Of a DNA stretch of 64,000 bases, positions 1-7,476 are shown in pieces (position 1 is the first letter of the stretch; every line of letters starts with the position of its first letter). The position numbers were made by a program, and so were the translations under genes. Origin of the DNA: Anaerolineales bacterium (lineage in GTDB: Bacteria > Chloroflexota > Anaerolineae > Anaerolineales > Villigracilaceae); the NCBI GenBank assembly GCA_026928255.1, contig JAIXKJ010000001.1, positions 186,001-250,000 on the forward strand. The letters run 5' to 3'. The notes under the pieces are model-generated. The model made no database searches. It had not been told where the DNA came from and saw only the letters and a program-made list of their open reading frames with translations.

Positions 1-843
1 TTCTTGAAAGTCGTAGTTGAGGCGCGTCAGCATTTCTTCTTTGATCTCCATCATCCGTGCGTGCGCGCCCCAAATTGGCAGGAAGAAAGAAATCGGCGCG
101 ACGATTAAATAAAGCGCGACGTAAAAAAAGTATTCGACGACCGGCGGGTTGAACAGGGGCTGCAAACCCAAATTCAAGGCGATGATGGCCGCCACGCCGA
201 TAAATTCCAGCGCGAAGTTTTTGATGCTGCGAAAAACCGCCAGTTGATCCGCGTCCGCCGCCAGCGGCAGGTCGGCGCGTTTGAACAGTCGATTCATCTC
301 GACCGAAGCGGCGATGTGTCGCGCCGCCGAAACGGCGATGCAGTAATAAGCGACGAAGCGAACCGAAAAAACGAGGACGATTTCAAACCAATTGGCGCTG
401 TACCAAAACTGCTTAAAGTGTTGAGCGCTGTAGGCGACGCCAAACGCCGCGCCTAAGAGTCCGAAAATTACGCCGATCAACCACCACGATTTTTTGGCGT
501 GCGTGTGAATAATTTTTTCCGCGCGGAAGTCGTCCTCCGCGTCCTCTTCGCGCAAAAATTGGGCGATGTTGCGGTAAACGCTTAAGATGCTTTTGGGCTG
601 ATAAACGTAGAAATATCCCGCGACCGGATAAACCAGCAGGTGTCCGAGCAACAAATTAGCCCCGTCTTGTTCAAAAGATAATGAATATCCTTCTAAATAG
701 GGGATGATGCCCGCGTAGAGAAGCGTCGCCAATAAGAAAAAAAGACCCGCGCCAATCGGCGATAAATTCAAGCGCAGAAAGACCAACTTGGCGAGCGGGT
801 CTGAGCCGTAAATGTGCGGGAAGGTTAATTTTTTAGGCGGCAT
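1..843 (-). CDS. Polytopic membrane protein, C-terminus cut by window edge
   Basis: An open frame of 281 codons reads leftward from an ATG at 843 and runs off the window start without a stop, so the C-terminus is missing. A purine-rich AAGGCAGG lies just upstream of the ATG. The visible part has about six hydrophobic segments (approximately residues 26-48, 67-85, 115-133, 146-166, 214-232, 238-258) and an acidic cytosolic stretch (around residues 88-105) between the second and third. It follows the MFS transporter gene with an 11-base gap, so the two are probably cotranscribed. I do not recognise the family and assign no function. Confidence 0.7.
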   Translation of the reverse strand, partial: MPPKKLTFPHIYGSDPLAKLVFLRLNLSPIGAGLFFLLATLLYAGIIPYLEGYSLSFEQDGANLLLGHLLVYPVAGYFYVYQPKSILSVYRNIAQFLREEDAEDDFRAEKIIHTHAKKSWWLIGVIFGLLGAAFGVAYSAQHFKQFWYSANWFEIVLVFSVRFVAYYCIAVSAARHIAASVEMNRLFKRADLPLAADADQLAVFRSIKNFALEFIGVAAIIALNLGLQPLFNPPVVEYFFYVALYLIVAPISFFLPIWGAHARMMEIKEEMLTRLNYDFQE

Positions 844-854
844 GTCAACCTGCC

Positions 855-2216
855 TTAATGCGCCGCGTTCTCGTAGCTCTTCGCGTCTTCAATCGCTTTT
901 TTGACGTTGACCATTGGCAGCACAATTAACCCTGCGATGAAGAAAAAAATCAACGAGAGAATGCCCATGCGTAAGTTGTTGAAAATTTGATTCGCCAAGC
1001 CAAAGACGACGGGACCAATCCACGATGTGCCGCGCTCGCTGACTTCGTAAAAGGCGAAGAATTCCGCTTCTTTTCCGCTGGGAATCATCTGCGCGAATAA
1101 ACTGCGGCTGATGGCTTGCGACCCGCCCATGACCAGCGCGATGAAGACGCCGAGAATAGTAAATTGCAACGTTACGTTCGAGCCTTTTAATCCGACGTAA
1201 GCGTAGATGACCACGCCCGCCCAAATGAACAGGCTGACGATAACCGATTCTTTCGCGCCAATCCAACCCGCCAGTTTGCCCCAAAATAAAGCGCCGAAGA
1301 ACGCGACGAATTGAATCATCAAGATGATGGCGGTTAGCGTGGTTTGGTCTTGTTCCAAGCCGCCTTGAATGAGCGGCGCGGCGGCGAAGGTGGCGGCGAC
1401 GGCGATGACGGTTTGGATGCCGTCGTTGTAGAGGAAGTACGCCAGCAAAAATTTCATCGTTTCGGGGTAATGGCGCACTTCGCGGAAAGTCTTCTTCAAT
1501 TGCTTGAAGCCGAGACTCGTGTAGGATTCGCCGGCGGGCAACGTCCGCGCCGCGTGGCGCGAACGCAGACGCGCCCAAGTGAAGAAGGAAAATCCCAGCC
1601 ACCAGACGCCGGCTGAGGCGAGGTTGATTCGCACCGCTAAATTGCCGGGCACGCCGAGTTTGTCGCTGAACATGTAAAAGGCGAGGTTGAGCGCCAGCAG
1701 AAGTCCGCCGCCCAAGTAGCCCAGCGCCCAGCCGTAGGAAGAGACGCGGTCGCGTTCTTCTTCGCTGGCGATGTCGGGCAGATAGGCGTTATAAAAAACG
1801 CTTGCCGCGCCGAAGGCTAAGTTGGCGACGATGAACAGCAAGCCGCCCAGCCACCATAAATTGCCGACGATGAAGAACATCAAAATTGTGGCGATTGCGC
1901 CGATAGTGGCGAAGAGGCGCATCAGCGTTTTTCGCATGTGCGAATAGTCGGCGACCGCGCCGAGAATGGGCAGAAATAAAACTTGCATCCCGACCGAAAT
2001 GGAGACGCAATACGGCAGAAATGAATCGGGGGCGACGGGAATGCCGAAGAGCGAAGCCGTAGACGTCCCCGCGGCGGTTGCGGCGTCTCGCGCTAAACTT
2101 GCCACATAAGGACCTAAAAATACCGTGCCGACCGTCGTGCTAAAGGCGGAGTTCGCCCAGTCGTACATTGCCCAGCCGAAGATCTCTTTCTTGTCGTTGA
2201 CAATCGCTTCTGCCAT
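855..2216 (-). CDS. MFS transporter, UMF1/Atg22-like family
   Basis: A 453-residue, 12-TM-like membrane protein. The N-terminus carries the signature of the UMF1 (Atg22-like) branch of the major facilitator superfamily, EIFGWAMYDWANSAFSTTV at about residues 11-29, and the middle has a loop after TM6 typical of MFS carriers. Family members are proposed exporters of small solutes such as amino acids; the substrate here cannot be read from sequence. The ATG is preceded by a good ribosome site (AAGGAGAG). It sits between a SAM methyltransferase gene upstream and an unknown membrane protein downstream, all on the same strand. Confidence 0.85.
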   Translation of the reverse strand: MAEAIVNDKKEIFGWAMYDWANSAFSTTVGTVFLGPYVASLARDAATAAGTSTASLFGIPVAPDSFLPYCVSISVGMQVLFLPILGAVADYSHMRKTLMRLFATIGAIATILMFFIVGNLWWLGGLLFIVANLAFGAASVFYNAYLPDIASEEERDRVSSYGWALGYLGGGLLLALNLAFYMFSDKLGVPGNLAVRINLASAGVWWLGFSFFTWARLRSRHAARTLPAGESYTSLGFKQLKKTFREVRHYPETMKFLLAYFLYNDGIQTVIAVAATFAAAPLIQGGLEQDQTTLTAIILMIQFVAFFGALFWGKLAGWIGAKESVIVSLFIWAGVVIYAYVGLKGSNVTLQFTILGVFIALVMGGSQAISRSLFAQMIPSGKEAEFFAFYEVSERGTSWIGPVVFGLANQIFNNLRMGILSLIFFFIAGLIVLPMVNVKKAIEDAKSYENAAH

Positions 2217-2242
2217 CGCTCTCTCCTTAAATTTGTTAAGCG

Positions 2243-2267
2243 AAGGGCGAGTTTTAGACTCGCCCTT
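2243..2267 (-). terminator. Hairpin between methyltransferase and MFS genes
   Basis: A perfect 10-bp inverted repeat (AAGGGCGAGT / ACTCGCCCTT) with a 5-base loop lies between the end of the methyltransferase and the start of the MFS gene. No T-run follows on the minus strand, so it is more likely an RNA stability or partial-termination hairpin than a full intrinsic terminator. Confidence 0.45.
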
Positions 2268-2285
2268 GCGACGTGATACGTCAAA

Positions 2286-3086
2286 TTATTTGGTCAAGTA
2301 ACCGCTGTAATTTCCGCCCATTGGTTTGAAGGCTGCCAAGTCTTCGGCGGTGAGCCCGACGGATTCGACTCCGTCCCACTCGTAGAGCGCGGTAAAGCCT
2401 GGCTCGTCCAAGGTCCACGGTTTTAGCAATTCTTTGTAATGGTCGAGCGAGCGGCTGTACAGCGTAACGCCCATGCGCTTGTACATTTCAATCGTGCCGC
2501 TGATGGCGTCGCTGTCTTTGTCGCCGTCCGAGCCTTGCGCGTTGAAAGCCAAGCAACTGCCGGGCGCCGCCCAATCGTAGAGATATTGCAAAGCGTGTTT
2601 CAAATCTTCGTCGCTCATAAAAATGCTGACGCCCCACAAGACGAAAGCGGCTTTGCGCCGTCCGTTTAGAATTTTGACGACGTCGGGGTTGTTGAGCAAC
2701 TCTTCGGGCTTGGATGCGTCGCCTTGAAAGAAGTGCGCGTTAGGAGAGTCGGCGGCGAGGATTTCGCGCGTGTACTCCACAATCGAAGGGTCGAAGTCGG
2801 AGTAGATGACCGTCGTGCTGGCTGGCGCGCGGTGATGAATGTGATCGTTGGTCGGCAGACCGGAGGCGAAATCAATCACCACGTCGTAGCCGCGCTTTTG
2901 CGTCAACTCGACGGCGACGTTTTGCAACGCCCAACGCTGCAAGCGGGCAAACGACGGAATAAACGGCATCAATTTAATAACTTGCTCGGCGGCTTGACGG
3001 TCAACTTCAAAATTATGAGTTCCGCCTAAATAGTAATCGTACATGCGTCCGGCGGAAGGCTTAGCGGCAGGGTCGTCTTGTGGCAC
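2286..3086 (-). CDS. SAM-dependent methyltransferase, DUF574 (Methyltransf_19) family
   Basis: 266 residues starting at a GTG (3084-3086) with GGAGAA upstream. The N-terminal motif AGRMYDYYLGGTHNFEVDR (about residues 12-30) is the hallmark of the DUF574 family, followed by a Rossmann-like FASGLPT segment at about residue 73 that corresponds to the SAM-binding loop, and DFDP at about residue 96. The family is abundant in actinobacteria, where individual substrates are mostly unknown. It has its own promoter in the divergent region to its right. No substrate is inferred. Confidence 0.85.
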   Translation of the reverse strand: MPQDDPAAKPSAGRMYDYYLGGTHNFEVDRQAAEQVIKLMPFIPSFARLQRWALQNVAVELTQKRGYDVVIDFASGLPTNDHIHHRAPASTTVIYSDFDPSIVEYTREILAADSPNAHFFQGDASKPEELLNNPDVVKILNGRRKAAFVLWGVSIFMSDEDLKHALQYLYDWAAPGSCLAFNAQGSDGDKDSDAISGTIEMYKRMGVTLYSRSLDHYKELLKPWTLDEPGFTALYEWDGVESVGLTAEDLAAFKPMGGNYSGYLTK

Positions 3087-3120
3087 AATATTCTCCTTTG
3101 AGCGGGTTGATTATGTTGGC

Positions 3121-3126
3121 ATTATA
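3121..3126 (-). promoter_or_regulatory. -10 box for the methyltransferase gene
   Basis: On the minus strand this reads TATAAT, about 35 bases upstream of the GTG start, with a weak TTTCCA about 17 bases further upstream. The same short divergent region holds the opposing promoter for the small membrane protein. Confidence 0.5.
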
Positions 3127-3170
3127 GCGGATATTTTTTGCATTGGAAAAGCAACCTTAACCTTAAGAAG

Positions 3171-3176
3171 TATAAT
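3171..3176 (+). promoter_or_regulatory. -10 box of a probably leaderless transcript
   Basis: A perfect TATAAT ends 6 bases before the ATG at 3183, so the transcript would start at or within a base or two of the start codon. No Shine-Dalgarno sequence is present. The same arrangement recurs before the genes at 38753 and 20453. No convincing -35 is visible. Confidence 0.55.
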
Positions 3177-3182
3177 CCCCGC

Positions 3183-3596
3183 ATGGACGAAACGCTTCGC
3201 TTCAAACCTTTTGGCTTCTCCGCGCTGGCGCTAACCGCCATCGGCGCGGGCGGCTTGTACTATCTCATTACCCAAACGCTGCCCTTCGTCTGGTCGCGTT
3301 GGGGATTTTTTATTTTCCTCTTCATGGCGTTGAGCGGGCTGGCGCTGCCCGCCGCCTATTACCTTAACAAACGCTTTCCCTCCGCGCCGCCAGCCAACGC
3401 CGAAGTGGTCGTCCGCCAAGCGCTGTGGGTCGGCGTTTACGGCGCGACGCTCGCTTGGCTGCAACTCGGGCGCCTGGTTACGCTTTACGTCATTCTCGGT
3501 TTAGCGGGCGGGTTAATCGCCGCCGAATATTTCATCCGCTTGCGCGAAAAAGCCAACCGCCGTTTGCCCCAAATTCCCGATGACGACGCTGCGTGA
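3183..3596 (+). CDS. Small four-TM membrane protein
   Basis: 137 residues with about four hydrophobic segments (roughly residues 14-32, 38-58, 77-95, 101-119) and a basic C-terminus. I chose the ATG at 3183 because a consensus -10 box ends 6 bases before it; an upstream ATG at 3138 in the same frame would overlap the promoter. The 3' end overlaps the start of selA by 17 bases, implying coupled expression. Not recognised as a named family; it could be an AtpI/AtpZ-like small membrane protein by its size and topology, but I see no diagnostic motif. Confidence 0.6.
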   Translation: MDETLRFKPFGFSALALTAIGAGGLYYLITQTLPFVWSRWGFFIFLFMALSGLALPAAYYLNKRFPSAPPANAEVVVRQALWVGVYGATLAWLQLGRLVTLYVILGLAGGLIAAEYFIRLREKANRRLPQIPDDDAA

Positions 3597-4938
3597 TTTG
3601 CCCTCCGTCGAGCGCCTTTTGCAAAGCGAACGCGCCGCAACGCTGATTGCGGACTTCGGCAGACCGCTGACCTTAAACGCTTTGCGCCAAACGTTGGATG
3701 AAATTCGTTCGCGCCTCAAAAGCAGACCTTCAACCGAATTGCCCTCCATGGACTCAATCTTCGCCCAAGCCGAATCCTCCCTCCGCGCGTGGACGGCGGC
3801 TTCGCTCTACCCCGTCATCAACGCCACGGGCGTCATCTTGCACACTAATTTGGGACGCGCCCCGTTAAGCGCCGCGACCGTCCGCGCTATGGACGAAGTC
3901 GCCCGCGCATACTCCAACCTCGAATTTGACTTGTCGAGCGGCAAACGCGGCTCGCGCTTCGTCCACGCCGAACGGCTGCTGCAAAAACTGCTCGGCGCGG
4001 AAGCGGCGTTGGTCGTCAACAACTGCGCCGCCGCCGCCTTGCTGACTCTCTCCGCATTGGGCAAGCGCAAGCGCGTAATTATCGCCCGTTCGCAATTGGT
4101 CGAAATCGGCGGCGGCTTCCGCGTGCCAGACGTGATGAAGCAATCGGGCGTCAAGTTGACGGAAGTCGGCGCTACCAACAAAGTCCGCCTCGCCGATTAT
4201 CAATCCGCGTTGGAAGAGTCCGCCGCGCTGGTTATGCGCGCGCACCGCTCTAATTTCAAAATGCTCGGTTTCGTCGAAGAGCCGACCTTAAAAGAAATTG
4301 TAGACATGGCGCATTCTTTCGGCGTTCCGCTCATTGACGATCTCGGTTCGGGCGCGTTGTACGACACCGCGCAATACGGCTTTTCGCATGAACCTACGGT
4401 GCAAGAATCCATGCAAGCGGGCGCGGACGTGATTCTCTTTTCGGGCGATAAATTGCTCGGCGGCCCGCAGGCGGGAATTATCGTCGGCAAAAAAATCTAT
4501 TTGGACAAAATCAAAAAGCATCCGTTAGCGCGCGCCGTCCGCGCCGACAAAGTCTGCTTGGCGGGGCTCTCCGCCACGCTGACGCATTACCTCAAAGACG
4601 AAGCGCCGCGCGAAGTCCCCGTTGTGAAGATGATGTCGCATTCGGCTGAGTCGCTCAAAGTCCGCGCTGAGGCGTGGCGCGAAGCGCTGGGGCAGGGCGT
4701 CGTCGTCGGCGGACGGTCTGCGGCGGGCGGCGGTTCGCTGCCCGATGAATCCATCCCAACTTTTTTATTGGAACTGCGCGTCAAATCGCCCGATAAATTT
4801 TTGCGCGCCTTGCGAAAAAATAATCCGCCGATTGCGGCGCGCATCGAAGACGATAAAATTTTTCTCGACCCGCGCACGGTTTTCCTTGAACAGGAAAGCG
4901 CTTTGTTGGCGGGGGTGAGGAATGCTTTGAAAACTTAA
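3580..4938 (+). CDS. selA: L-seryl-tRNA(Sec) selenium transferase SelA
   Basis: 452 residues, the normal length for SelA, which converts seryl-tRNA(Sec) to selenocysteinyl-tRNA(Sec) using selenophosphate and PLP. The N-terminal LRDLPSVERLL element, the INATGVILHTNLGRAPL block (about residues 80-96) and the PLP-lysine motif SGDKLLGGPQAG (Lys at about 291) are all present, so this is the full-length enzyme and not the shorter SelA-like paralogue lacking the tRNA-binding N-terminus. It starts inside the preceding small gene. No selB, selC or selD is visible in the window and I found no in-frame TGA that looks like a selenocysteine codon, so the selenoproteins it serves lie elsewhere. Confidence 0.92.
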   Translation: MTTLRDLPSVERLLQSERAATLIADFGRPLTLNALRQTLDEIRSRLKSRPSTELPSMDSIFAQAESSLRAWTAASLYPVINATGVILHTNLGRAPLSAATVRAMDEVARAYSNLEFDLSSGKRGSRFVHAERLLQKLLGAEAALVVNNCAAAALLTLSALGKRKRVIIARSQLVEIGGGFRVPDVMKQSGVKLTEVGATNKVRLADYQSALEESAALVMRAHRSNFKMLGFVEEPTLKEIVDMAHSFGVPLIDDLGSGALYDTAQYGFSHEPTVQESMQAGADVILFSGDKLLGGPQAGIIVGKKIYLDKIKKHPLARAVRADKVCLAGLSATLTHYLKDEAPREVPVVKMMSHSAESLKVRAEAWREALGQGVVVGGRSAAGGGSLPDESIPTFLLELRVKSPDKFLRALRKNNPPIAARIEDDKIFLDPRTVFLEQESALLAGVRNALKT

Positions 4939-4940
4939 AC

Positions 4941-4974
4941 GCGAATGGCGCGAAAGTAGCGAATGGCGCGAAAG
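4941..4974 (+). repeat. Two direct copies of a 16-bp GCGAATGGCGCGAAAG repeat
   Basis: The sequence GCGAATGGCGCGAAAG occurs at 4941-4956 and again at 4959-4974, an 18-base period, in the short gap between selA and the GxxExxY gene. Related CGCGAA words in opposite orientation follow that gene at 5423-5513. Confidence 0.8.
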
Positions 4975-4988
4975 GCTTTGATGACAAG

Positions 4989-5399
4989 ATGGCAGAAATT
5001 ATTGAAAAGGAATTATCTTATTCGATTGTAAAATCCGCTTACGAAGTGTTCAACGCGCTTGGACCTGGCTTTCAAGAAAAAATTTATGAAGAATCAATGA
5101 AAGTAGTTTTGAAAAAATATGGATACGCTCTTGAACAGCAGAAACAAGTAGAGGTGTTCTTTCAAGGCGTAGTCGTAGGGGTTCATAAACTTGACTTGAT
5201 TGTTGAAGATCGCGTAATTTTAGAATTGAAGGCGGCGTCTGAAATTATCCCCGTCCATAAGCAACAAGCGTTGGCTTATCTTAAGGCAACTGGATTAGAG
5301 CTTGCTCTGGTCATTAATTTTGGCGCTGCGCGTTTGCAAGTTGCGAGAGTTGTCAACTCTAAAATAAGAAAGGTTATGCCCCGCAAAATAAATTATTAA
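4989..5399 (+). CDS. GxxExxY family protein
   Basis: 136 residues with the family-defining motif GPGFQEKIYEESM (about residues 26-38), a DLIVEDRVILELKAA stretch (about 70-84) resembling the core of PDDEXK-type nucleases (Asp ... Glu-x-Lys), and a QALAYLKATG helix. The biochemical role of the family is unknown; the nuclease resemblance is a structural inference. It stands alone, flanked on both sides by short GCGAA/TTCGC repeats in opposite orientation, and its base composition is distinctly more A+T-rich than its neighbours, which suggests acquisition as a small mobile unit. Confidence 0.88.
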   Translation: MAEIIEKELSYSIVKSAYEVFNALGPGFQEKIYEESMKVVLKKYGYALEQQKQVEVFFQGVVVGVHKLDLIVEDRVILELKAASEIIPVHKQQALAYLKATGLELALVINFGAARLQVARVVNSKIRKVMPRKINY

Positions 5400-5422
5400 A
5401 CAAACTCGTTCAATCCTTCGTG

Positions 5423-5513
5423 TTTTTCGCGTCAATAAAAATGCCCTTCGCGCAATTCGCCCTATTCGCGTTTTTCGCGTCAAGAGAAATATTATTCGCA
5501 GTTTTCGCGTCAA
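5423..5513 (+). repeat. Three copies of TTTTCGCGTCAA downstream of the GxxExxY gene
   Basis: The 13-base word TTTTTCGCGTCAA is found at 5423-5435 and 5471-5483, with a one-base variant at 5501-5513; further TTCGCG and ATTCGC words lie between them. The set is in opposite orientation to the CGCGAA repeats at 4941-4974, so the GxxExxY gene is bracketed by an imperfect inverted arrangement. Confidence 0.75.
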
Positions 5514-5534
5514 TAATTCATCACAGGAGACCCC

Positions 5535-6788
5535 ATGAAATCAGACCTCGACTCAATCATGCAAGAGCGCAACCTCGACGCCTTCGTTGTCTTTGGCAGC
5601 GCCGAGAATAACCCGCCCATGTATTACCTGACCGGCGGCGGGCACGTCAGCCACGCGACAATCGTCAAAAAACGCGGCGGCGAAGCGCTCTACTTCCACA
5701 ACGATATGGAACGCGACGAAGCCGCCAAAAGCGGACTGCAACTCGTCTCGCTTGGCAAGTATGATTACAACGCGCTCCTGAAAGAAGCCGACGGCGACCT
5801 GCTCTTGGCTGCCGCGTTGCGCTACAAACAAATGTTTGCGGACGCGGGCATAACGCAAGGGCGCATCGGCGTTTACGGGCAATACGACGTCGGCGTGGTC
5901 TTCGGCTTGCTGAGTCGCTTGCAAAGCGTCGCGCCCGAAATTGAATTTGTCGGCGAGACGCGCGAAGAATCGATCTTTTTGCGCGCGATGGAAACCAAAG
6001 ACGAAAACGAAATCGCTCGCATCCGCAAGATGGGCAAAGTAACGACGGAAATCGTCGGCAAGGTGCGCGACTACCTAACGGCGCGCGACGTGCGCGAAGA
6101 CGAAGTCTTGCTCAAAGAAGACGGAACGCCGCTGACGGTGGGCGACGTCCACGCGCTGATTCGCCTTTGGACGGCAGAGCGCGGCGCGGAACTCCCTTCG
6201 GGCTTTATCTTTGCCATCGGGCGCGACGCGGGCGTCCCGCATTCGATGGGCAACCCGCCGGATTTGATGCGCTTAGGGCAGACCATTGTCTTCGACTTTT
6301 ATCCCGCCGAAGCGGGCGGCGGCTATTATTACGATTTCACGCGGACGTGGAGTTTAGGTTATGCGACTCCCGAAGCGCAAGCGCTCTACGATCAAGTCAA
6401 AGAGATTTACGACACGCTGAACGACAACTTCGATTTGAACGTCGCCTTCAAGGAATATCAACGCCAGACCTGCGAATACTTTGAAAGCAAAGGACATCCA
6501 ACGCCGCTGAAAACAAAAGCGCCGATTGAAGGCTACGTCCACAGTTTGGGGCATGGCGTAGGCTTGAACATTCACGAACGCCCGTTCAGCGGGCTGACCG
6601 CGTCGGACGATCAGCGCTTGCGGGCGGGCGTCGTTGTTACCTCCGAGCCCGGTTTGTATTATCCTGAAAAGGGGATGGGCTTCCGCATTGAAGACACGCT
6701 TTGGGTGCGCCCCGACGGCGTGATCGAAAAACTGGCGGACTTCCCTTACGACTTCGTCCTGCCGATGAAGAAGCGGGGAGAGGTCTAA
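5535..6788 (+). CDS. M24 family metallopeptidase (Xaa-Pro aminopeptidase type)
   Basis: 417 residues with a creatinase/prolidase N-terminal domain (about 1-160) and a pita-bread M24 catalytic domain. The five metal ligands can be placed: Asp254 in FDFYPAE, Asp267 in YYYDFTRTW, His340 in SLGHGVGLNIHERP, Glu371 in TSEPGLYYP and Glu386 in GFRIEDT. Together these indicate an active dinuclear peptidase acting on X-Pro dipeptides or peptide N-termini in the cytoplasm. The ATG follows ACAGGAGACC. It stands upstream of the peroxiredoxin gene, which has its own promoter. Confidence 0.88.
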   Translation: MKSDLDSIMQERNLDAFVVFGSAENNPPMYYLTGGGHVSHATIVKKRGGEALYFHNDMERDEAAKSGLQLVSLGKYDYNALLKEADGDLLLAAALRYKQMFADAGITQGRIGVYGQYDVGVVFGLLSRLQSVAPEIEFVGETREESIFLRAMETKDENEIARIRKMGKVTTEIVGKVRDYLTARDVREDEVLLKEDGTPLTVGDVHALIRLWTAERGAELPSGFIFAIGRDAGVPHSMGNPPDLMRLGQTIVFDFYPAEAGGGYYYDFTRTWSLGYATPEAQALYDQVKEIYDTLNDNFDLNVAFKEYQRQTCEYFESKGHPTPLKTKAPIEGYVHSLGHGVGLNIHERPFSGLTASDDQRLRAGVVVTSEPGLYYPEKGMGFRIEDTLWVRPDGVIEKLADFPYDFVLPMKKRGEV

Positions 6789-6818
6789 TCAGGAAATATC
6801 TGAAAAAATATTTGCGAG

Positions 6819-6824
6819 TATAAT
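6819..6824 (+). promoter_or_regulatory. -10 box for the peroxiredoxin gene
   Basis: A perfect TATAAT lies 27 bases before the peroxiredoxin ATG at 6852. No clear -35 element is visible. Confidence 0.5.
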
Positions 6825-6851
6825 AGCGGACATTCCCAAACGAGAAACGAA

Positions 6852-7316
6852 ATGGCTCTTTCACCCAACCTTCCCGCCCCTGACTTTGAATTGCTCGACG
6901 ATGAGAATGTTTTGCGAAAACTGTCTGATTACCGCGGACAGAACGTCGTCCTCTATTTTTATCCAAAAGACGACACGCCTGGCTGCACCACCGAAGCCTG
7001 CAACTTCCGCGACGACTACTCGGCTTATCAAGAAGCGGGCGTCGCCGTTTTGGGCGTCAGCCCCGATTCGGTTAAGTCGCACGCAAAGTTCAAAAAGAAA
7101 TTTGAATTGCCCTTTCCGTTGCTCGCGGACGAGGGACATCAAGTTTGTCAATTGTACGAGGCTTGGGGACCGAAAAAATTTATGGGGAAATCTTACGAAG
7201 GCGTATTACGCACCACCTATCTCATTGACGCGCAAGGGAACATCAAGCGCGTTTACGAAAACGTCCGCCCGGCGGAGCATAGCCGACAAATTTTGACGGA
7301 GTTTGGCGTTGGCTAA
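6852..7316 (+). CDS. bcp: Thioredoxin-dependent thiol peroxidase (Bcp/PrxQ type)
   Basis: 154 residues, the standard size for the BCP/PrxQ class. The active-site block YPKDDTPGCTTEACNFRDDY (about residues 37-56) contains the peroxidatic Cys and the second Cys five residues later that forms the intrahelical disulfide typical of alpha-type PrxQ. It reduces hydroperoxides in the cytoplasm with thioredoxin as electron donor. It is monocistronic between its own promoter and the cox promoter; placement next to a respiratory oxidase fits a role in handling peroxide, but that is inference. Confidence 0.92.
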   Translation: MALSPNLPAPDFELLDDENVLRKLSDYRGQNVVLYFYPKDDTPGCTTEACNFRDDYSAYQEAGVAVLGVSPDSVKSHAKFKKKFELPFPLLADEGHQVCQLYEAWGPKKFMGKSYEGVLRTTYLIDAQGNIKRVYENVRPAEHSRQILTEFGVG

Positions 7317-7338
7317 TCCGCCTTTGCGGCGCGACAGG

Positions 7339-7367
7339 CTGACAAGGTTGAGAGACTTTGATATAAT
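7339..7367 (+). promoter_or_regulatory. Promoter of the cytochrome oxidase cluster
   Basis: CTGACA at 7339-7344 and TATAAT at 7362-7367 are separated by exactly 17 bases. Transcription would begin near 7374, leaving a leader of about 100 bases before the coxB ATG at 7477. Confidence 0.7.
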
Positions 7368-7380
7368 CCATGTTTGTGAA

Positions 7381-7414
7381 AATTAAGACAATTTGTACTC
7401 TATTTGTCTTAATT
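7381..7414 (+). promoter_or_regulatory. 11-bp perfect inverted repeat in the cox leader
   Basis: AATTAAGACAA at 7381-7391 and TTGTCTTAATT at 7404-7414 form a perfect 11-bp inverted repeat with a 12-base spacer, starting just after the expected transcription start. It is A+T-rich and not followed by a T-run, so it looks like either an operator for a dimeric regulator or an RNA hairpin. The centre-to-centre spacing of the half sites (23 bases, about two helical turns) favours a protein-binding site. The regulator is not identifiable. Confidence 0.55.
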
Positions 7415-7440
7415 GGCGGAAAATTCGCAAGTTGAATCAT

Positions 7441-7464
7441 CGGGCGCTGCCCGTTTAATTTTTT
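7441..7464 (+). terminator. Attenuator-like hairpin directly before coxB
   Basis: CGGGC-GCT-GCCCG followed by TTTAATTTTTT has the form of a short intrinsic terminator, yet it lies downstream of the cox promoter and immediately upstream of the coxB ribosome site (AGGAGAG) and ATG at 7477. Transcription from the promoter at 7339 must read through it, so it is a candidate attenuator. Confidence 0.5.
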
Positions 7465-7476
7465 AGGAGAGAGTCT

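Noticed and set aside
244..456. Short plus-strand frame inside the first membrane protein
   Set aside because: It is antisense to the continuous 281-codon membrane protein frame, lacks a ribosome site and has no protein-like pattern.
3580..4938. Selenocysteine-encoding TGA codons near selA
   Set aside because: I looked at the peroxiredoxin, DsrE-like and other redox genes nearby; all have Cys codons and normal stops, with no in-frame internal TGA.
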